A stretch of 35,450 nucleotides of DNA from Bradymonadales bacterium (GCA_016931535.1 JAFGEP010000093.1:1-35450), one strand, 5' to 3'; shown: positions 15,526-24,484, counted from the first letter of the stretch. Numbers and translations: made by a program. Notes: generated by a model from the letters alone, not told the origin.

Positions 15526-16881
15526 GTGAGGCGGGTACTTCCCTCTTTCACCCATTGGCTCTCCTGGGGGTTGCTGTTCTCGGTCTGGATGGGGTCGATC
15601 GGTTGCAGCGATGATCCAGATGACGGTCGAGACGCATCCACACTGGATCAGGACGAGGACAGCGATCTATCCGCACCGGATGGGGTGATCCCGGCCGATG
15701 CCGGGGGGGGCGATGGGGACTTCTCCGATACCATCGAGGAGGCGGAGCCGGGCGATCCAGGGGAGGAGGCGGTGCCCGATGGGGACGAGCCCGACCAGGA
15801 TCAGGCCGATGCACTGGTCATCCCCCCGGGCCCCTGGGAGGTGACCGAGCCCGGTTTCTACAACATCGGCTACCTCACTTTTCAGGTGGTTTATCAACCC
15901 CAGGGTCTGGAGGGGGACCGGGAGCTTCGCGTCTGTGCCTGGTACCCGACGATGGCCGTAGAGGGGGATTACGCCACCTACTTTGGGGTCTACCGGCAGC
16001 GTCGAGTGCTTGCCGAGCCGCCCGTGGCGTCCATCGGCCCCATGCCGGTTCTCTTGTTTTCCCATGGGCACGGGTCGATCGCCGAGCAGTCGTTCTACTT
16101 GACCGAGTTTTTCGCTTCTCACGGGTGGCTGGTCCTGGCGCCCGACCACACCGGCAACCTTTTCGTGGACCTGTCCGGTCCGATGAAGCCCGAGATCCTG
16201 TACCTGCGTCCCCAGGACATGTCCGCCGTCCTGGATGCGCTCGACGATCTTCCTTCGGACCATCTGCTCTACGGTCAGTCAGGAGAAGATGTGGTGATGA
16301 GCGGGCACAGCTTTGGGGGGTATACCACCTTGTCGTTGTCCGGTGCCGGCTACGACGTGGAGGCCATCGTGGAGGCGTGCGAGGAGGGCACGGCTCCCAG
16401 TGTCTTGTGCACCATGATCACTCCGGAGAGCCTGGCGATGCTGGGAGACGGTTTCGCCGATCCCCGCATCGATGTGGCCATCCCCCAGGCACCTGGTGGA
16501 TCGGCGCTGTTTGGCCCGGAGTATATCGCGGACATCGACATCCCGGTGCTCCTGATGACGGGGGCCCTGGACCGCACCACACCCGACCGGACCGAAGGGG
16601 ATCCCATCTGGGCGGCGCTGGACGGGGCGGGCGACCTGCGCACCAATTTCACGACCGGCGGGCATTTCACCTTTTCCAACATGTGCTCGTTGATGCCCGC
16701 CGCTGCGCAGGACGACGGTTGTGGTGAGGGCTTTTTACCCCCCGAACAGGCCTATGCGATCATCAACGCCTATGCGCTGGCGTTTGCCCGCCATCACCTC
16801 TGGGGAGATCAGACGGTGTCCGATCTGCTGGAGGGGAGCCGCATCCTCAGCGAGGAGGTCGTTCTTCTTTCCAAGCAATGA
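15526..16881 (+). CDS. Alpha/beta-hydrolase lipoprotein, PAF-acetylhydrolase/dienelactone-hydrolase type
   Basis: A 451-residue lipoprotein hydrolase. The start is GTG at 15526 with GGAGG 6 nt upstream. Residues 1-27 end in GSIGC, the lipobox. Residues 28-100 are a highly acidic linker. The catalytic domain (about 103-430) shows LLFSHGHGS (oxyanion region), the nucleophile Ser262 in GHSFGGYT, Asp349 in TGALDRTTP and His380 in TTGGHFTF, a complete Ser-Asp-His triad. Four or more cysteines in the C-terminal half may form disulfides. The order of elements and the GHSFGG motif recall platelet-activating-factor acetylhydrolase-like enzymes. It probably sits on the periplasmic or outer face of the outer membrane. 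Substrate unknown (esters or lipids). Confidence 0.88.
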   Translation: MRRVLPSFTHWLSWGLLFSVWMGSIGCSDDPDDGRDASTLDQDEDSDLSAPDGVIPADAGGGDGDFSDTIEEAEPGDPGEEAVPDGDEPDQDQADALVIPPGPWEVTEPGFYNIGYLTFQVVYQPQGLEGDRELRVCAWYPTMAVEGDYATYFGVYRQRRVLAEPPVASIGPMPVLLFSHGHGSIAEQSFYLTEFFASHGWLVLAPDHTGNLFVDLSGPMKPEILYLRPQDMSAVLDALDDLPSDHLLYGQSGEDVVMSGHSFGGYTTLSLSGAGYDVEAIVEACEEGTAPSVLCTMITPESLAMLGDGFADPRIDVAIPQAPGGSALFGPEYIADIDIPVLLMTGALDRTTPDRTEGDPIWAALDGAGDLRTNFTTGGHFTFSNMCSLMPAAAQDDGCGEGFLPPEQAYAIINAYALAFARHHLWGDQTVSDLLEGSRILSEEVVLLSKQ

Positions 16882-16919
16882 GCCGGCCAGGTATGCCGGT
16901 CCATGCCACCAGGCGGGTT

Positions 16920-17315
16920 TCAGATGAAGCGGACCGACATCAGGTACTCGAAGTAGGTCTGCCAGTGCTTGCCGTGTCTCTCCGAGATGGCGCCTTCCCG
17001 CACCACGTAGGTGGCCTGTTCCCCGGCGATGCGGGAGAACACCACCTGGCTCTCCTGGTCGTCCTGGATGGCATGAAGGACGCACAGGTTTTCATTCTGA
17101 TCGCTGACCAGGTCAGCCCCGCAGACCGGGCAGGAAAAGTCCCACCGTTCTCCTTCGGTCAGCTCCACCTCGGGGGGGAAGAAGATCTCATAGTTGCCCG
17201 GTTCAGGGTGGAACCCGGCCAGGATACGTTGGCCGCCACGGGCGCCGACCAGGATGATGGTATCGTGCGGGTTGAGGCGAGCGTTACAGTGGGGACATCG
17301 GTAGATCCAGCTCAT
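16920..17315 (-). CDS. Zinc-ribbon-like protein of unknown function (131 aa)
   Basis: A 131-residue cytoplasmic protein with two CxxC knuckles, CPHC at 7-10 and CPVC at 62-65, which together would bind one zinc ion. Between them is a beta-rich part with ILVGARGGQRILAGFHPEPGN. The C-terminal part has VVFSRIAGEQATYVV and HGKHWQTYFEYL. The start at 17315 is well set by AAGGAGG 5 nt upstream; a longer open frame that continues to 17846 overlaps the VOC gene and is not coding. It follows the VOC gene on the same strand at 124 bp. I recall similar proteins in diverse bacteria without a known role. Convergent with the hydrolase gene at 38 bp. Confidence 0.75.
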   Translation of the reverse strand: MSWIYRCPHCNARLNPHDTIILVGARGGQRILAGFHPEPGNYEIFFPPEVELTEGERWDFSCPVCGADLVSDQNENLCVLHAIQDDQESQVVFSRIAGEQATYVVREGAISERHGKHWQTYFEYLMSVRFI

Positions 17316-17439
17316 GGGGTCCTCCTTGTCCATCATCGCGTGTTCCGGGGCCTCTGGGCTTCCGTCCCGGCTTGCGATGGGGGTCAGGTTGTCAGCAACG
17401 CGATCAGGATAGGTGATCCGACCGGAGGTGGCAAGCCGC

Positions 17440-18216
17440 CTACTCGTCCAGATCTTCGGCCCGGGCCAAGTGTTTCTCGGACAAGATGGTGAACTGGTTT
17501 CCATCCGGATCCGTGAAGAGGCCGGCAGGGACGAGACCATTGGCGTCGAGGGGCTGGCGATCGACCACAGAGCCGCCCACCTGGGCAGCTTTTTCCAGTA
17601 CGCGGCCCGGATCTTCATCGGCGAAAGCCAGGCCGGTGTTCCGCCCGATCGGGCAGTGAGGCAGGTTTTCGGCGACCTGGTAGAGCAGCAAGGAGGTCCC
17701 TTCAGCAAAGCCGAGGACCAGGAGCCCCGGGTGGGGTTCGGCCCGGACCGGCATGCCGAGTCCGTCGACGAAGAAGGCGCGGGTTCGCTGGATATCGGCC
17801 ACGAAGATGGTGACCGAGCCGACCGCCTCGTCGATGAGCGGTTCATCGGGGGGTTGCTCGGTTCCCGACAGGATGAGGCTATTTCCCGAGGGGTCGAAGA
17901 CGTTGAGCAGGCGGACGTCGCCCACCTCGCGGGGTTCCGGTTGCCGGATGCCGGTTGCTCTCAGTACGGCCACGATGGGGTTGAGGTCGCTGGGGGGTAC
18001 CAGGTTGAGCTGGATGCCGGTGAAGCCGCCCCAGGATTCTCCGCTATTCTTGCTGTCGGCGGGGCGGGTTGCCAGGTACACCGGCTGGTTGAACCAGCGG
18101 TTGTAGTCTTGGGCGATTTCGGCATGAGCTGGGAGCCGGAGGATCTGGTCGTAGAAGTGGGGCACCAGCTCGATCTTGTCGGGATTCTGGAGGACGGTGA
18201 TGCTGTGGAGTCGCAT
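17440..18216 (-). CDS. VOC superfamily protein with two glyoxalase-like modules
   Basis: A 258-residue protein of the vicinal-oxygen-chelate fold (glyoxalase/bleomycin-resistance type). Module one spans about 1-118 (FYDQILRLP, then LNVFDPSGNSLIL) and module two about 130-245 (VTIFVADIQRTRAFF, then GLFTDPDGNQFTIL). The D-P-x-G-N close in both modules is the usual end of the fold. Members may be metal-dependent lyases, dioxygenases or binding proteins. I cannot identify a full metal triad with certainty, so no reaction is assigned. The ATG at 18216 has only a weak ribosome site (GAGA). A -10-like TATAAA occurs at 18240-18245 on the minus strand. Confidence 0.82.
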   Translation of the reverse strand: MRLHSITVLQNPDKIELVPHFYDQILRLPAHAEIAQDYNRWFNQPVYLATRPADSKNSGESWGGFTGIQLNLVPPSDLNPIVAVLRATGIRQPEPREVGDVRLLNVFDPSGNSLILSGTEQPPDEPLIDEAVGSVTIFVADIQRTRAFFVDGLGMPVRAEPHPGLLVLGFAEGTSLLLYQVAENLPHCPIGRNTGLAFADEDPGRVLEKAAQVGGSVVDRQPLDANGLVPAGLFTDPDGNQFTILSEKHLARAEDLDE

Positions 18217-18310
18217 GTTGTTCTCAGGCTGAGGGTTGGTTTATAGCCGATCGGGGCATCGCTGTGGGGTGATGGCAAGAGTTGCCGGTTGAGGGTTGGC
18301 TCCAGTTTCT

Positions 18311-21300
18311 TCAAGAGGTTCGGCGCGGTCCTCTGGGCCCCGAGTAATGCCGCTCCAGGCGTCTCATGGCTGCGCGGCGCACGTATCGATCGGCGTCGTT
18401 GTCGGCGATCCACTCCAGGACGTCCTTGTCCCACAGGCGGTTGACCGCCAGCTCGCGGGCCAGGCGTTCGGGGGCGGTTCGGGCGACGTTGATCAGAAAT
18501 TCCTGGTCCTCCAGGCCATCGACGGCGGCCTGGGTGACCGCCTCGTCGGGGTCGGTCTTGGCGAGCTCGGCCAGCAGCGCCTGGTTTTTCAGGGTATGCA
18601 CCGCCTTGAGGCGGACATCCCGGTCGATCGATTGCTTGGCCACTTCGTACACTAGGTTCTGATCCTTGAGCCGCACGACGGCATCCAGGCGAAGCTCTCG
18701 GTCGCACTGCTTGATGGCGATATCGGCCAGACACTTGGGTTCCGACACTCGCCGGGCGGCGTCGATCCGCAGCTCCTTGTCGGGGTCGATCATGGCCACC
18801 TCGGTCAGGACCGCCTGATCCTCCAGCATGAAGATGGCGCGCCGGCGGATCAGGCGATCGGTGGCGGTCTTGGCCACGACCGCCATCTGGCTGGTGTCCT
18901 GGATCAGCGCCAGCGCGTCTCGTCGGATATCCCAGTCTTCGGCGTTTTTCGCCACTTCGGCCAGCTGAGCCTGATCGGTGATCCGTTTGAGCGCCTCCAC
19001 CCGGAAGGTAGGGTCGGAGGAGGTCTTGGCGACCTCGGCGAGCAGGGGTTGGTCCTCCAGTCGAGCCAGTGCGGCTTCGGCGACGGTTCGGTCGGTGGCG
19101 CTGCAGACGACCTCCAACAGCAGGGGGCCGTCCTTGAGGCGTCGGAGGGCCTCCACCCGAAGGGCCAAGGAGGGATCGGCCTTGGCGACTTCGGCGATGG
19201 CCTGCTGGTCGGTGAGCTGTTTGAGCGCTTCCGCCCGAAGGTCGGCGTCCGGCTCCTGGGTGGCGACGGCCGCCAGGGCGGCCTGGTCTTTCAGTCGCTT
19301 CAGGGCGGTGGCCCGGATGTCCTTCTCCTTTTCGTTCAGGGCGACGGCAGCCAGGGCGGCCTGGTCGGTCAACCGCAGCACCGCGAAGGCTCGCAGCTCC
19401 TTGTCAAGCTCCTGGGTGGCGACAGCCGCCAGGGCGACCTGGTCCTGCAGGCGCCGCAGCGCTTCAAAGCGCAGCTGCTTGTCCCCCTCCTGGGTGGCGA
19501 CAGCCGCCAGGGCGGCCTGGTCCTCCAACCGCTTGATCGCCTCGGCTCGCAGCGCTCTTTCCTTGTCCTGGGTGGCGATATGGGCCAGTGCGGGCTGGTC
19601 GGTGAGTCGGGCCAGGGCGGCGGCGCGCAGCTCGGGGTCCTCGTCGTGCATGGCCACCTGGGCGATGGGGGGCTGGGTGGTGAGCTTCACCAGCGCCAGG
19701 GCACGCAGCTCCCGCTCGGAGTCCTGGGCGGCGACAGCCGCCAGGGCGCTTTCGATCTGCAGCATCCCGATCGCTTCCTGGCGAAGCGCCTTCTCGGAGT
19801 CGCCCAGAGCCACGGCGGCGATGGCCTGCTGGTCGGTGAGCTTCTTGAGCGCCTCGTAGCGGATGGCCGGGTCCTGATCCCGCCTGGCGACCTCTCCCAG
19901 CGGTGCCTGTTCGGTCAAACGCATCAGCGCCTGCAATCGCAGATCCCGATCGGCGTCGCCGAGGGCCACCGCCGCGATGGTGCTCTGGTCGGTCAACCGC
20001 TGGAGCGCCTCGAAGCGGATGTAGCGGTCGCTGTCGTTGGTCGCGATCTGTGCCAGCGCCTCGGGGTCTTGAACCCCCTGCAAGGCCCAGGCCCGCAGAT
20101 CCCGGTCCGGATCGCCAAGCGCCACCTGGGCGATGACGGTTGGGTTCTGCACCCGGCGCAACGCCTCGGCCCTCAGGTACCGATCCGAGTCCTTGGTGGC
20201 GACCTCGGCCAGCACGGCGGGGTCGGTGATGTGCAGCAGCGCTTCCGCACGCAGCTCCCGGTCGGGATCCTTGGTGACGATCTGGGCCAGCACGGCGGGG
20301 TCCTCGACCTGCTTCATGGCCACCGCGCGCAGCTCCCGATCGGCGTCGCCGGTGGCGACCGCGGCCAGGATCGCCGGGTCCTGTACCCGTCGCATCGCCA
20401 CCGCGCGCAGCTCTCGATCCGGGTCGCGGGTGGCGACTGCCCCGATCACCGTGGGATCGGTAACCCTTTGGAGTGCCTCGGCTCGCAAGGCCCGGTCGGA
20501 ATCGCCGGTGGCGACTGCAGCCAGCACGGCGAGGTCGTTGGTTCTTTTCAGTGCCTCGGCGCGCAGATCCCGGTCGGGATCTCCCCGGGCGATCTCGGCC
20601 CAGACCTCCTCGCGGTCCAGCTTCACCAGGGCGGCATGGCGGATGATCTTGTCGGGTGCCAGGCGGGCCACCTGGGTCAGCAGCGACTGGCCCCGCAATT
20701 TTTCGACGGCGGCCTTGCGCACGTTCAGATCGGGGTCGGTCTGGGCGATCTCGGCGAGCAGGAGCTGTTTCTCCAGCCGGCCCAGGGCGAGCTTGCGGAA
20801 CTGGGGACTGGGATCCTTCCGGGCGATCTGGGTCAGCGCCGCCTGATCGGTGCAGCGCCCGATGGCGGCTGCGCGCACATTCTCGTTGGCATCACCGGCA
20901 GCGACCAGGGCCAGCACCGCCTGATCCTCCAGCAGGTTGACCGCGGCCAGGCGGTTGGAAGCGTCGGAATCCTTTCTGGCTGCCTGTCCCAGGGCGTTCT
21001 GATCCGTCAGTTTGTTTACGGCGGCGAGCCGCACCGAGGGATCCGAGTCCGAGGTGGCCACCTTTCCCAGGGCAGCCTGGTCGGTCAACCGTTCCAGGGC
21101 GGTCAAGCGGACCGAAGACTCCGAGGCGGTGGTGGCCACCTGTGCCAGGGCGGCCTGGTCGGTCAACCGGTGGAGGGCGGCCAGTCGCACCGCGGCTTCG
21201 GGCGCCGACCGGGCCACCTCGGCCAGCACCGTCTGGTTGTCCAGTTTTTCCAGCGCCGCCTGGCGGAGGGTCGGTTCAGTGGCGGTCATGGCGATCTCCG

Positions 21301-22084
21301 CCATCACCCCCTGATCATCGAGTCGTTCCACGGCTGCCGTGCAGACCCGAAGGTCTTTATCGGACTTGGCGAGGTAGGCGATCACCGCCTGATCTTTCAC
21401 CCTCTGGAGGGCCGCAAGCCGGATTTCGGGTTCTGGATCCCGCTTGGCGACCTCGCTCAGGATGGCCGGGTTTTCCAGCCAGCCCAGCGCTTCCATGCGG
21501 TATTCCTTGATCGGATCGGTTCGGATCACCTCGGACAGGATCACCGGATCCCGCAGGACCGCTTCGATCTCCGTCACCAGCGACCGGCGAGCATCCATGT
21601 CGGCGCGAATCCGGAGCAGCCCATCGGGTCCCCCCTCATAGCGGCTCTGCTCCAGGCGCAACCGTTCGATCTGCTGGTTTTCCGTGGCGATGCGGTAGCG
21701 CAGCAGCTCTACCAACCGAAACCGCAGGGGCAGGTTGAGCTGCGGGTAGAGCTGGCCCAGCACCAGGTGATCCAGCTTGCCCAGCGCGGCCTCGGAAACC
21801 TGGAAATCCGGGTCGGTGCGGGCGATCTCCACCAGGACGTCCTGGTCCTCCAGTCGCAGCACCGCGGTTCTGCGCACGTCGGCGCTTTTGTCCATGGCTC
21901 CGATCTCGGCCAAGAGATCCTGGCTGTCCAGCTTGGAGACGGCAGCCAGTCTGACGGAGGGGTCCTCGTCGGTCCTGGCGAGCTCGGCAAGGGTGGTCTG
22001 GTCATCGAGCTGCAGGACCGCTTCCCTCCGGACCTCGGGCTTTGAATGACGCCATTTGGGTTTGAAGAGGTCGCCAACGGCCAT
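18311..22084 (-). CDS. Giant alpha-solenoid protein of 26-residue HEAT-like repeats
   Basis: A 1257-residue cytoplasmic protein with no signal peptide or membrane helix. It is built of two-helix units with consensus TDQAALAAVA followed by D-x-x-LRAEALKRL. Three units at 27-104 are interrupted by a 73-residue insert at 105-177 (coiled-coil-like, containing ENQQIERLRLEQSRYE). One unit follows at 178-203, then 40 units at 204-1243 without a single insertion or deletion, and a basic 14-residue tail. Units are shorter than canonical HEAT (about 30-40 residues). Such solenoids usually act as protein-binding scaffolds. The start ATG at 22084 has GGAG at a wide spacing, and a good promoter precedes it. 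The divergent neighbour is a coiled-coil protein. Function unknown. Confidence 0.9.
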   Translation of the reverse strand: MAVGDLFKPKWRHSKPEVRREAVLQLDDQTTLAELARTDEDPSVRLAAVSKLDSQDLLAEIGAMDKSADVRRTAVLRLEDQDVLVEIARTDPDFQVSEAALGKLDHLVLGQLYPQLNLPLRFRLVELLRYRIATENQQIERLRLEQSRYEGGPDGLLRIRADMDARRSLVTEIEAVLRDPVILSEVIRTDPIKEYRMEALGWLENPAILSEVAKRDPEPEIRLAALQRVKDQAVIAYLAKSDKDLRVCTAAVERLDDQGVMAEIAMTATEPTLRQAALEKLDNQTVLAEVARSAPEAAVRLAALHRLTDQAALAQVATTASESSVRLTALERLTDQAALGKVATSDSDPSVRLAAVNKLTDQNALGQAARKDSDASNRLAAVNLLEDQAVLALVAAGDANENVRAAAIGRCTDQAALTQIARKDPSPQFRKLALGRLEKQLLLAEIAQTDPDLNVRKAAVEKLRGQSLLTQVARLAPDKIIRHAALVKLDREEVWAEIARGDPDRDLRAEALKRTNDLAVLAAVATGDSDRALRAEALQRVTDPTVIGAVATRDPDRELRAVAMRRVQDPAILAAVATGDADRELRAVAMKQVEDPAVLAQIVTKDPDRELRAEALLHITDPAVLAEVATKDSDRYLRAEALRRVQNPTVIAQVALGDPDRDLRAWALQGVQDPEALAQIATNDSDRYIRFEALQRLTDQSTIAAVALGDADRDLRLQALMRLTEQAPLGEVARRDQDPAIRYEALKKLTDQQAIAAVALGDSEKALRQEAIGMLQIESALAAVAAQDSERELRALALVKLTTQPPIAQVAMHDEDPELRAAALARLTDQPALAHIATQDKERALRAEAIKRLEDQAALAAVATQEGDKQLRFEALRRLQDQVALAAVATQELDKELRAFAVLRLTDQAALAAVALNEKEKDIRATALKRLKDQAALAAVATQEPDADLRAEALKQLTDQQAIAEVAKADPSLALRVEALRRLKDGPLLLEVVCSATDRTVAEAALARLEDQPLLAEVAKTSSDPTFRVEALKRITDQAQLAEVAKNAEDWDIRRDALALIQDTSQMAVVAKTATDRLIRRRAIFMLEDQAVLTEVAMIDPDKELRIDAARRVSEPKCLADIAIKQCDRELRLDAVVRLKDQNLVYEVAKQSIDRDVRLKAVHTLKNQALLAELAKTDPDEAVTQAAVDGLEDQEFLINVARTAPERLARELAVNRLWDKDVLEWIADNDADRYVRRAAMRRLERHYSGPRGPRRTS
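18356..21475 (-). repeat. 78-bp tandem repeat array, 40 units
   Basis: DNA of the 40 contiguous 26-residue units of the solenoid protein, exactly 40 x 78 = 3120 bp. Units 12-19 (19994-20617) share a D-P/S-D-R-x-LRAEAL pattern, and units 26-29 (19214-19525) share QAALAAVATQE-type helices, suggesting at least two rounds of recent local duplication. Confidence 0.9.
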
Positions 22085-22132
22085 TCACTCTTTCTCCATT
22101 CCGAGGGGGATCACATCTCGCGCGCTAGCTCG

Positions 22133-22161
22133 ATTCTATCCGCCTTGTTGCCGTTTGTTAA
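22133..22161 (-). promoter_or_regulatory. Promoter for the solenoid gene
   Basis: On the minus strand TTAACA (22156-22161) and TAGAAT (22133-22138) are 17 bp apart, each one mismatch from the sigma-70 consensus. Transcription would begin about 40 nt before the ATG. This is the best promoter match I found in the window. Confidence 0.65.
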
Positions 22162-22192
22162 CTGGCTCTTGCCCCCAACTGACCCATGAAAA

Positions 22193-22222
22193 TTGGACCG
22201 GTATCCCACATGGTCCTACATT
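22193..22222 (+). promoter_or_regulatory. Candidate promoter for the coiled-coil gene
   Basis: TTGGAC (22193-22198) and TACATT (22217-22222) are 18 bp apart, 25 bp before the ATG at 22248. Moderate matches only. Confidence 0.33.
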
Positions 22223-22247
22223 GGGGTCAACCCAGGGGAGGTGAGCC

Positions 22248-22889
22248 ATGTCCAAAGAGCTTCCTTTCATCGGTCAAGAAATACCAGCCCTGTCAGTGGA
22301 AGGAGGGGAGGCTCTGCTTCCGGCCTTTTTCCGCCGTCTAACGGCGATCGGGCATGGGGGGGACATCGAACGGAACCGCAGGCCGGGCGTCTTGGAGCCG
22401 TCCGATTTGAACGGTCAGGATCCTGGTGACAATCCACTCTTGTCCTTTCACCTGGTGGATCTCATTCGGCTGCTTTCCGAGCGGGCCCAATCGCTCCAGA
22501 GGGAAAAACGGGATCTCCTGGCCCGGCTGGAGGCCGCTCAGTCGCTCAAAGAGGAGGCGATCGCGCTGGGACATCGCCTGGCAGACCAGCGGGACCAGGT
22601 TGCCGAGCTGTTCGAATTGGCCCTGGAGGAACGCGACGAGGCCATCCAGGACACGCTGATCGCCCAGGGGGAAAGGCGGCGCGCGATCAAGCAGATGCTG
22701 GAAGCGCGGGATCGGGGGGATCAAATCCTGGCGGAAAACGCCGCTGCCCTGCAACACGCTCGGGAGGAGGCACACATTCTTCGGCTGATCTTGGATCAGA
22801 TAGGCCTGCAGATCGCCGATCTCTCCCGGTCGGCCTGGTCGTTGCCAATGCGCAAGCGGCTGAACGCCATTGGTCGAGCCATTCCATAG
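22248..22889 (+). CDS. Coiled-coil protein of unknown function (213 aa)
   Basis: A 213-residue soluble protein starting at an ATG with GGGAGGTG about 5 nt upstream. Residues 1-65 are irregular. From about 70 to 195 it is a long, charged helix with heptad character (RLLSERAQSLQREKRDLLAR, LALEERDEAIQDTLIAQGER). The C-terminus is basic (SLPMRKRLNAIG). No signal peptide. I do not recognise the family. It lies head-to-head with the solenoid gene (163-bp gap), so co-regulation and physical partnership between a helical rod and a scaffold are possible. It ends 10 bp from the convergent RCC1-protein stop. Confidence 0.72.
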   Translation: MSKELPFIGQEIPALSVEGGEALLPAFFRRLTAIGHGGDIERNRRPGVLEPSDLNGQDPGDNPLLSFHLVDLIRLLSERAQSLQREKRDLLARLEAAQSLKEEAIALGHRLADQRDQVAELFELALEERDEAIQDTLIAQGERRRAIKQMLEARDRGDQILAENAAALQHAREEAHILRLILDQIGLQIADLSRSAWSLPMRKRLNAIGRAIP

Positions 22890-22899
22890 ACGCGATCGA

Positions 22900-24297
22900 T
22901 CAGCGGCTGTTGGGAACGGACACCTGGCCGAACTCATCATCGCCCCAACAGACCACGGAGCGGTCGAGTCGTACCCCACAGTTGTGGACATTGCCCGAGG
23001 TGATCTCCGAGAAGCGTCCCGGCGGCGCGTCGGTCTGTCCCAGGTTGTTCAGCCCCCAGCAATGCACGGTGAAGTCGTTCTTCAGAGCGCAGCAATGCCA
23101 CATCCCGCAGCTCACCGCGACGTGGAGGCCGGCAGGAGCGGTGCTCTGTCCATAGCTATCGTTGCCCCAGCAGGCGATCTCGTCGTTGGTACGGACCCCG
23201 CAGGTGTGGTTCGGGCCGGCTGCGATGGAGCGGAAGCTTCCCTCGGGGGGGCTGGTCTGTCCGAAGTTGTTGTACCCCCAGCACAGCACGGTCCCGTCCA
23301 TTCGCAGGCCGCAGGTATGACTCATCCCGGCCGTGATCTGGGCGAAACTCCCCGGCGGCTCGTCGGCTTGACTCCACTGGTTTCTCCCCCAGCAGACCAC
23401 GGTCCTGCTCTCGCTCAAGGCACAGGTGTGCCCCACACCGACGGCGACCTGTCGAAACCGGCCTTCGGGGGGGGAGGCCTGTCGATGGTCGTTCAGACCC
23501 CAGCAGGTGACCTGTCCCTCCGGCCGTAGTCCGCAGGTATGGTGACCCACCGAGACCTGCAGGAATCTCCCCTCGGGGGGGGAGGCCTGGCCGTACTGAT
23601 CTCGTCCCCAGCACACGACTTGCCCCGAGGTGGTCACCGCACAGGAGACCTCCCCGCCGGCGCTGATCTGCTGGATCTCCAGGGTGTTGCAGACGCTGAC
23701 CGCCTGGTTGTCGGAGCAGCCGCGATCGGCACAGTCGATGTAGCCGTCCTGATCGTTGTCGATGCCATCCGAGCAGCTTTCGTCGGTGTTTTCCGGGGTC
23801 ACATGGTCGCAGACCGTGACGTCGGGGTTTCGGGAGCAGCTGTAGTCCTCGCAGTCGGTGTAGCCGTCGGCGTCATTATCGATGCCGTCCCAGCAGCTCT
23901 CGTTGGACTCTTCGGGGGAGCGTCTGCCGCAGACCGTGACGTCGGGGTTTCGGGAGCAGGAGTAGTCGACGCAGTCGGTGTAGCCATCTTGGTCGTTGTC
24001 GATGCCGTCCGAGCAGGCAGCGTCGGTATTTTCCGGGTTGGCTCGCGGGCAGACGGTGATGGCCGGGTTGCGCGAGCAATCCCAGTCCACGCAGTCGGTA
24101 TAGCCGTCGGCGTCATTGTCGATCCCGTCGGAGCAGGTGAGGTCGCTGTTTTCGACATCGCCGGCTGCGGGTGGTTCGATGGGTTCGGTAGCGGCTGGAT
24201 CTTGCGCGGATGCAGGCAGTGGGCTGCACCACAGGGTGAGTCCGACGAGCATCGCCCGGACGGCAAGTGGGCCTGCTGGATTCCAGCGGCGCGACAT
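22900..24297 (-). CDS. Secreted protein with four Cys-rich Asp repeats and a seven-blade RCC1-type propeller
   Basis: A 465-residue exported protein. The start is the ATG at 24297, set by AAGGAG 6 nt upstream. Residues 1-31 form a signal peptide ending ASA. Residues 51-205 hold four 40-residue repeats, each with CSDGIDNDxDGYTDC and a further C-x-x-N-P-x-x-T-V-C part; the D-x-D-x-DG-x-x-D loops look calcium-binding. Residues 208-465 hold seven RCC1-like units of about 37 residues (GHTCGLRxDGxVxCWGxNxxGQ) with two cysteines each, enough for one closed seven-blade propeller. The first family is common in deltaproteobacterial surface proteins. Likely an extracellular or surface binding protein; ligand unknown. 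No C-terminal anchor is seen. Confidence 0.88.
   Translation of the reverse strand: MSRRWNPAGPLAVRAMLVGLTLWCSPLPASAQDPAATEPIEPPAAGDVENSDLTCSDGIDNDADGYTDCVDWDCSRNPAITVCPRANPENTDAACSDGIDNDQDGYTDCVDYSCSRNPDVTVCGRRSPEESNESCWDGIDNDADGYTDCEDYSCSRNPDVTVCDHVTPENTDESCSDGIDNDQDGYIDCADRGCSDNQAVSVCNTLEIQQISAGGEVSCAVTTSGQVVCWGRDQYGQASPPEGRFLQVSVGHHTCGLRPEGQVTCWGLNDHRQASPPEGRFRQVAVGVGHTCALSESRTVVCWGRNQWSQADEPPGSFAQITAGMSHTCGLRMDGTVLCWGYNNFGQTSPPEGSFRSIAAGPNHTCGVRTNDEIACWGNDSYGQSTAPAGLHVAVSCGMWHCCALKNDFTVHCWGLNNLGQTDAPPGRFSEITSGNVHNCGVRLDRSVVCWGDDEFGQVSVPNSR
23668..24147 (-). repeat. 120-bp tandem repeats coding the Cys/Asp units
   Basis: Four units of about 120 bp encode the CSDGIDND-type repeats at residues 51-210 of the RCC1 protein. 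Units two and three are the most alike (both contain DYSCSRNPDVTVC). Confidence 0.88.
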
Positions 24298-24329
24298 CGA
24301 CAGCTCCTTCCTCTCTGGTACCATTTCTA

Positions 24330-24358
24330 TTTGTAGCCTGTAACGGGCCGGGCGGCAA
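24330..24358 (-). promoter_or_regulatory. Promoter for the RCC1 protein gene
   Basis: On the minus strand TTGCCG (24353-24358) and TACAAA (24330-24335) are 17 bp apart, each matching the consensus at 4 of 6 positions. The predicted transcript starts about 25 nt before the ATG, which accommodates the AAGGAG site. Confidence 0.48.
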
Positions 24359-24484
24359 TTCATGGGGACAGTCCGGAGCGCCCCGCGGTCTGGTCAATTC
24401 GGTGCTCCCGAGTTTCCGTGTCCTGATGGCGAGCCGGGGTAGCCCTTGGCTGCTCAGTCGATGATCGTGCAGGGAAATGGCCTG

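Noticed and set aside
16883..16899. CCGGC / GCCGG inverted repeat between the convergent hydrolase and zinc-ribbon genes
   Set aside because: The stem is only 5 bp and no T-run follows on either strand, so I cannot call a terminator.
19049..22045. A 998-codon open frame on the plus strand opposite the solenoid gene
   Set aside because: It mirrors the 78-bp repeat array: GC-rich repeats keep the antisense frame free of stops. It has no ribosome site, and the minus-strand protein has regular, recognisable repeats.
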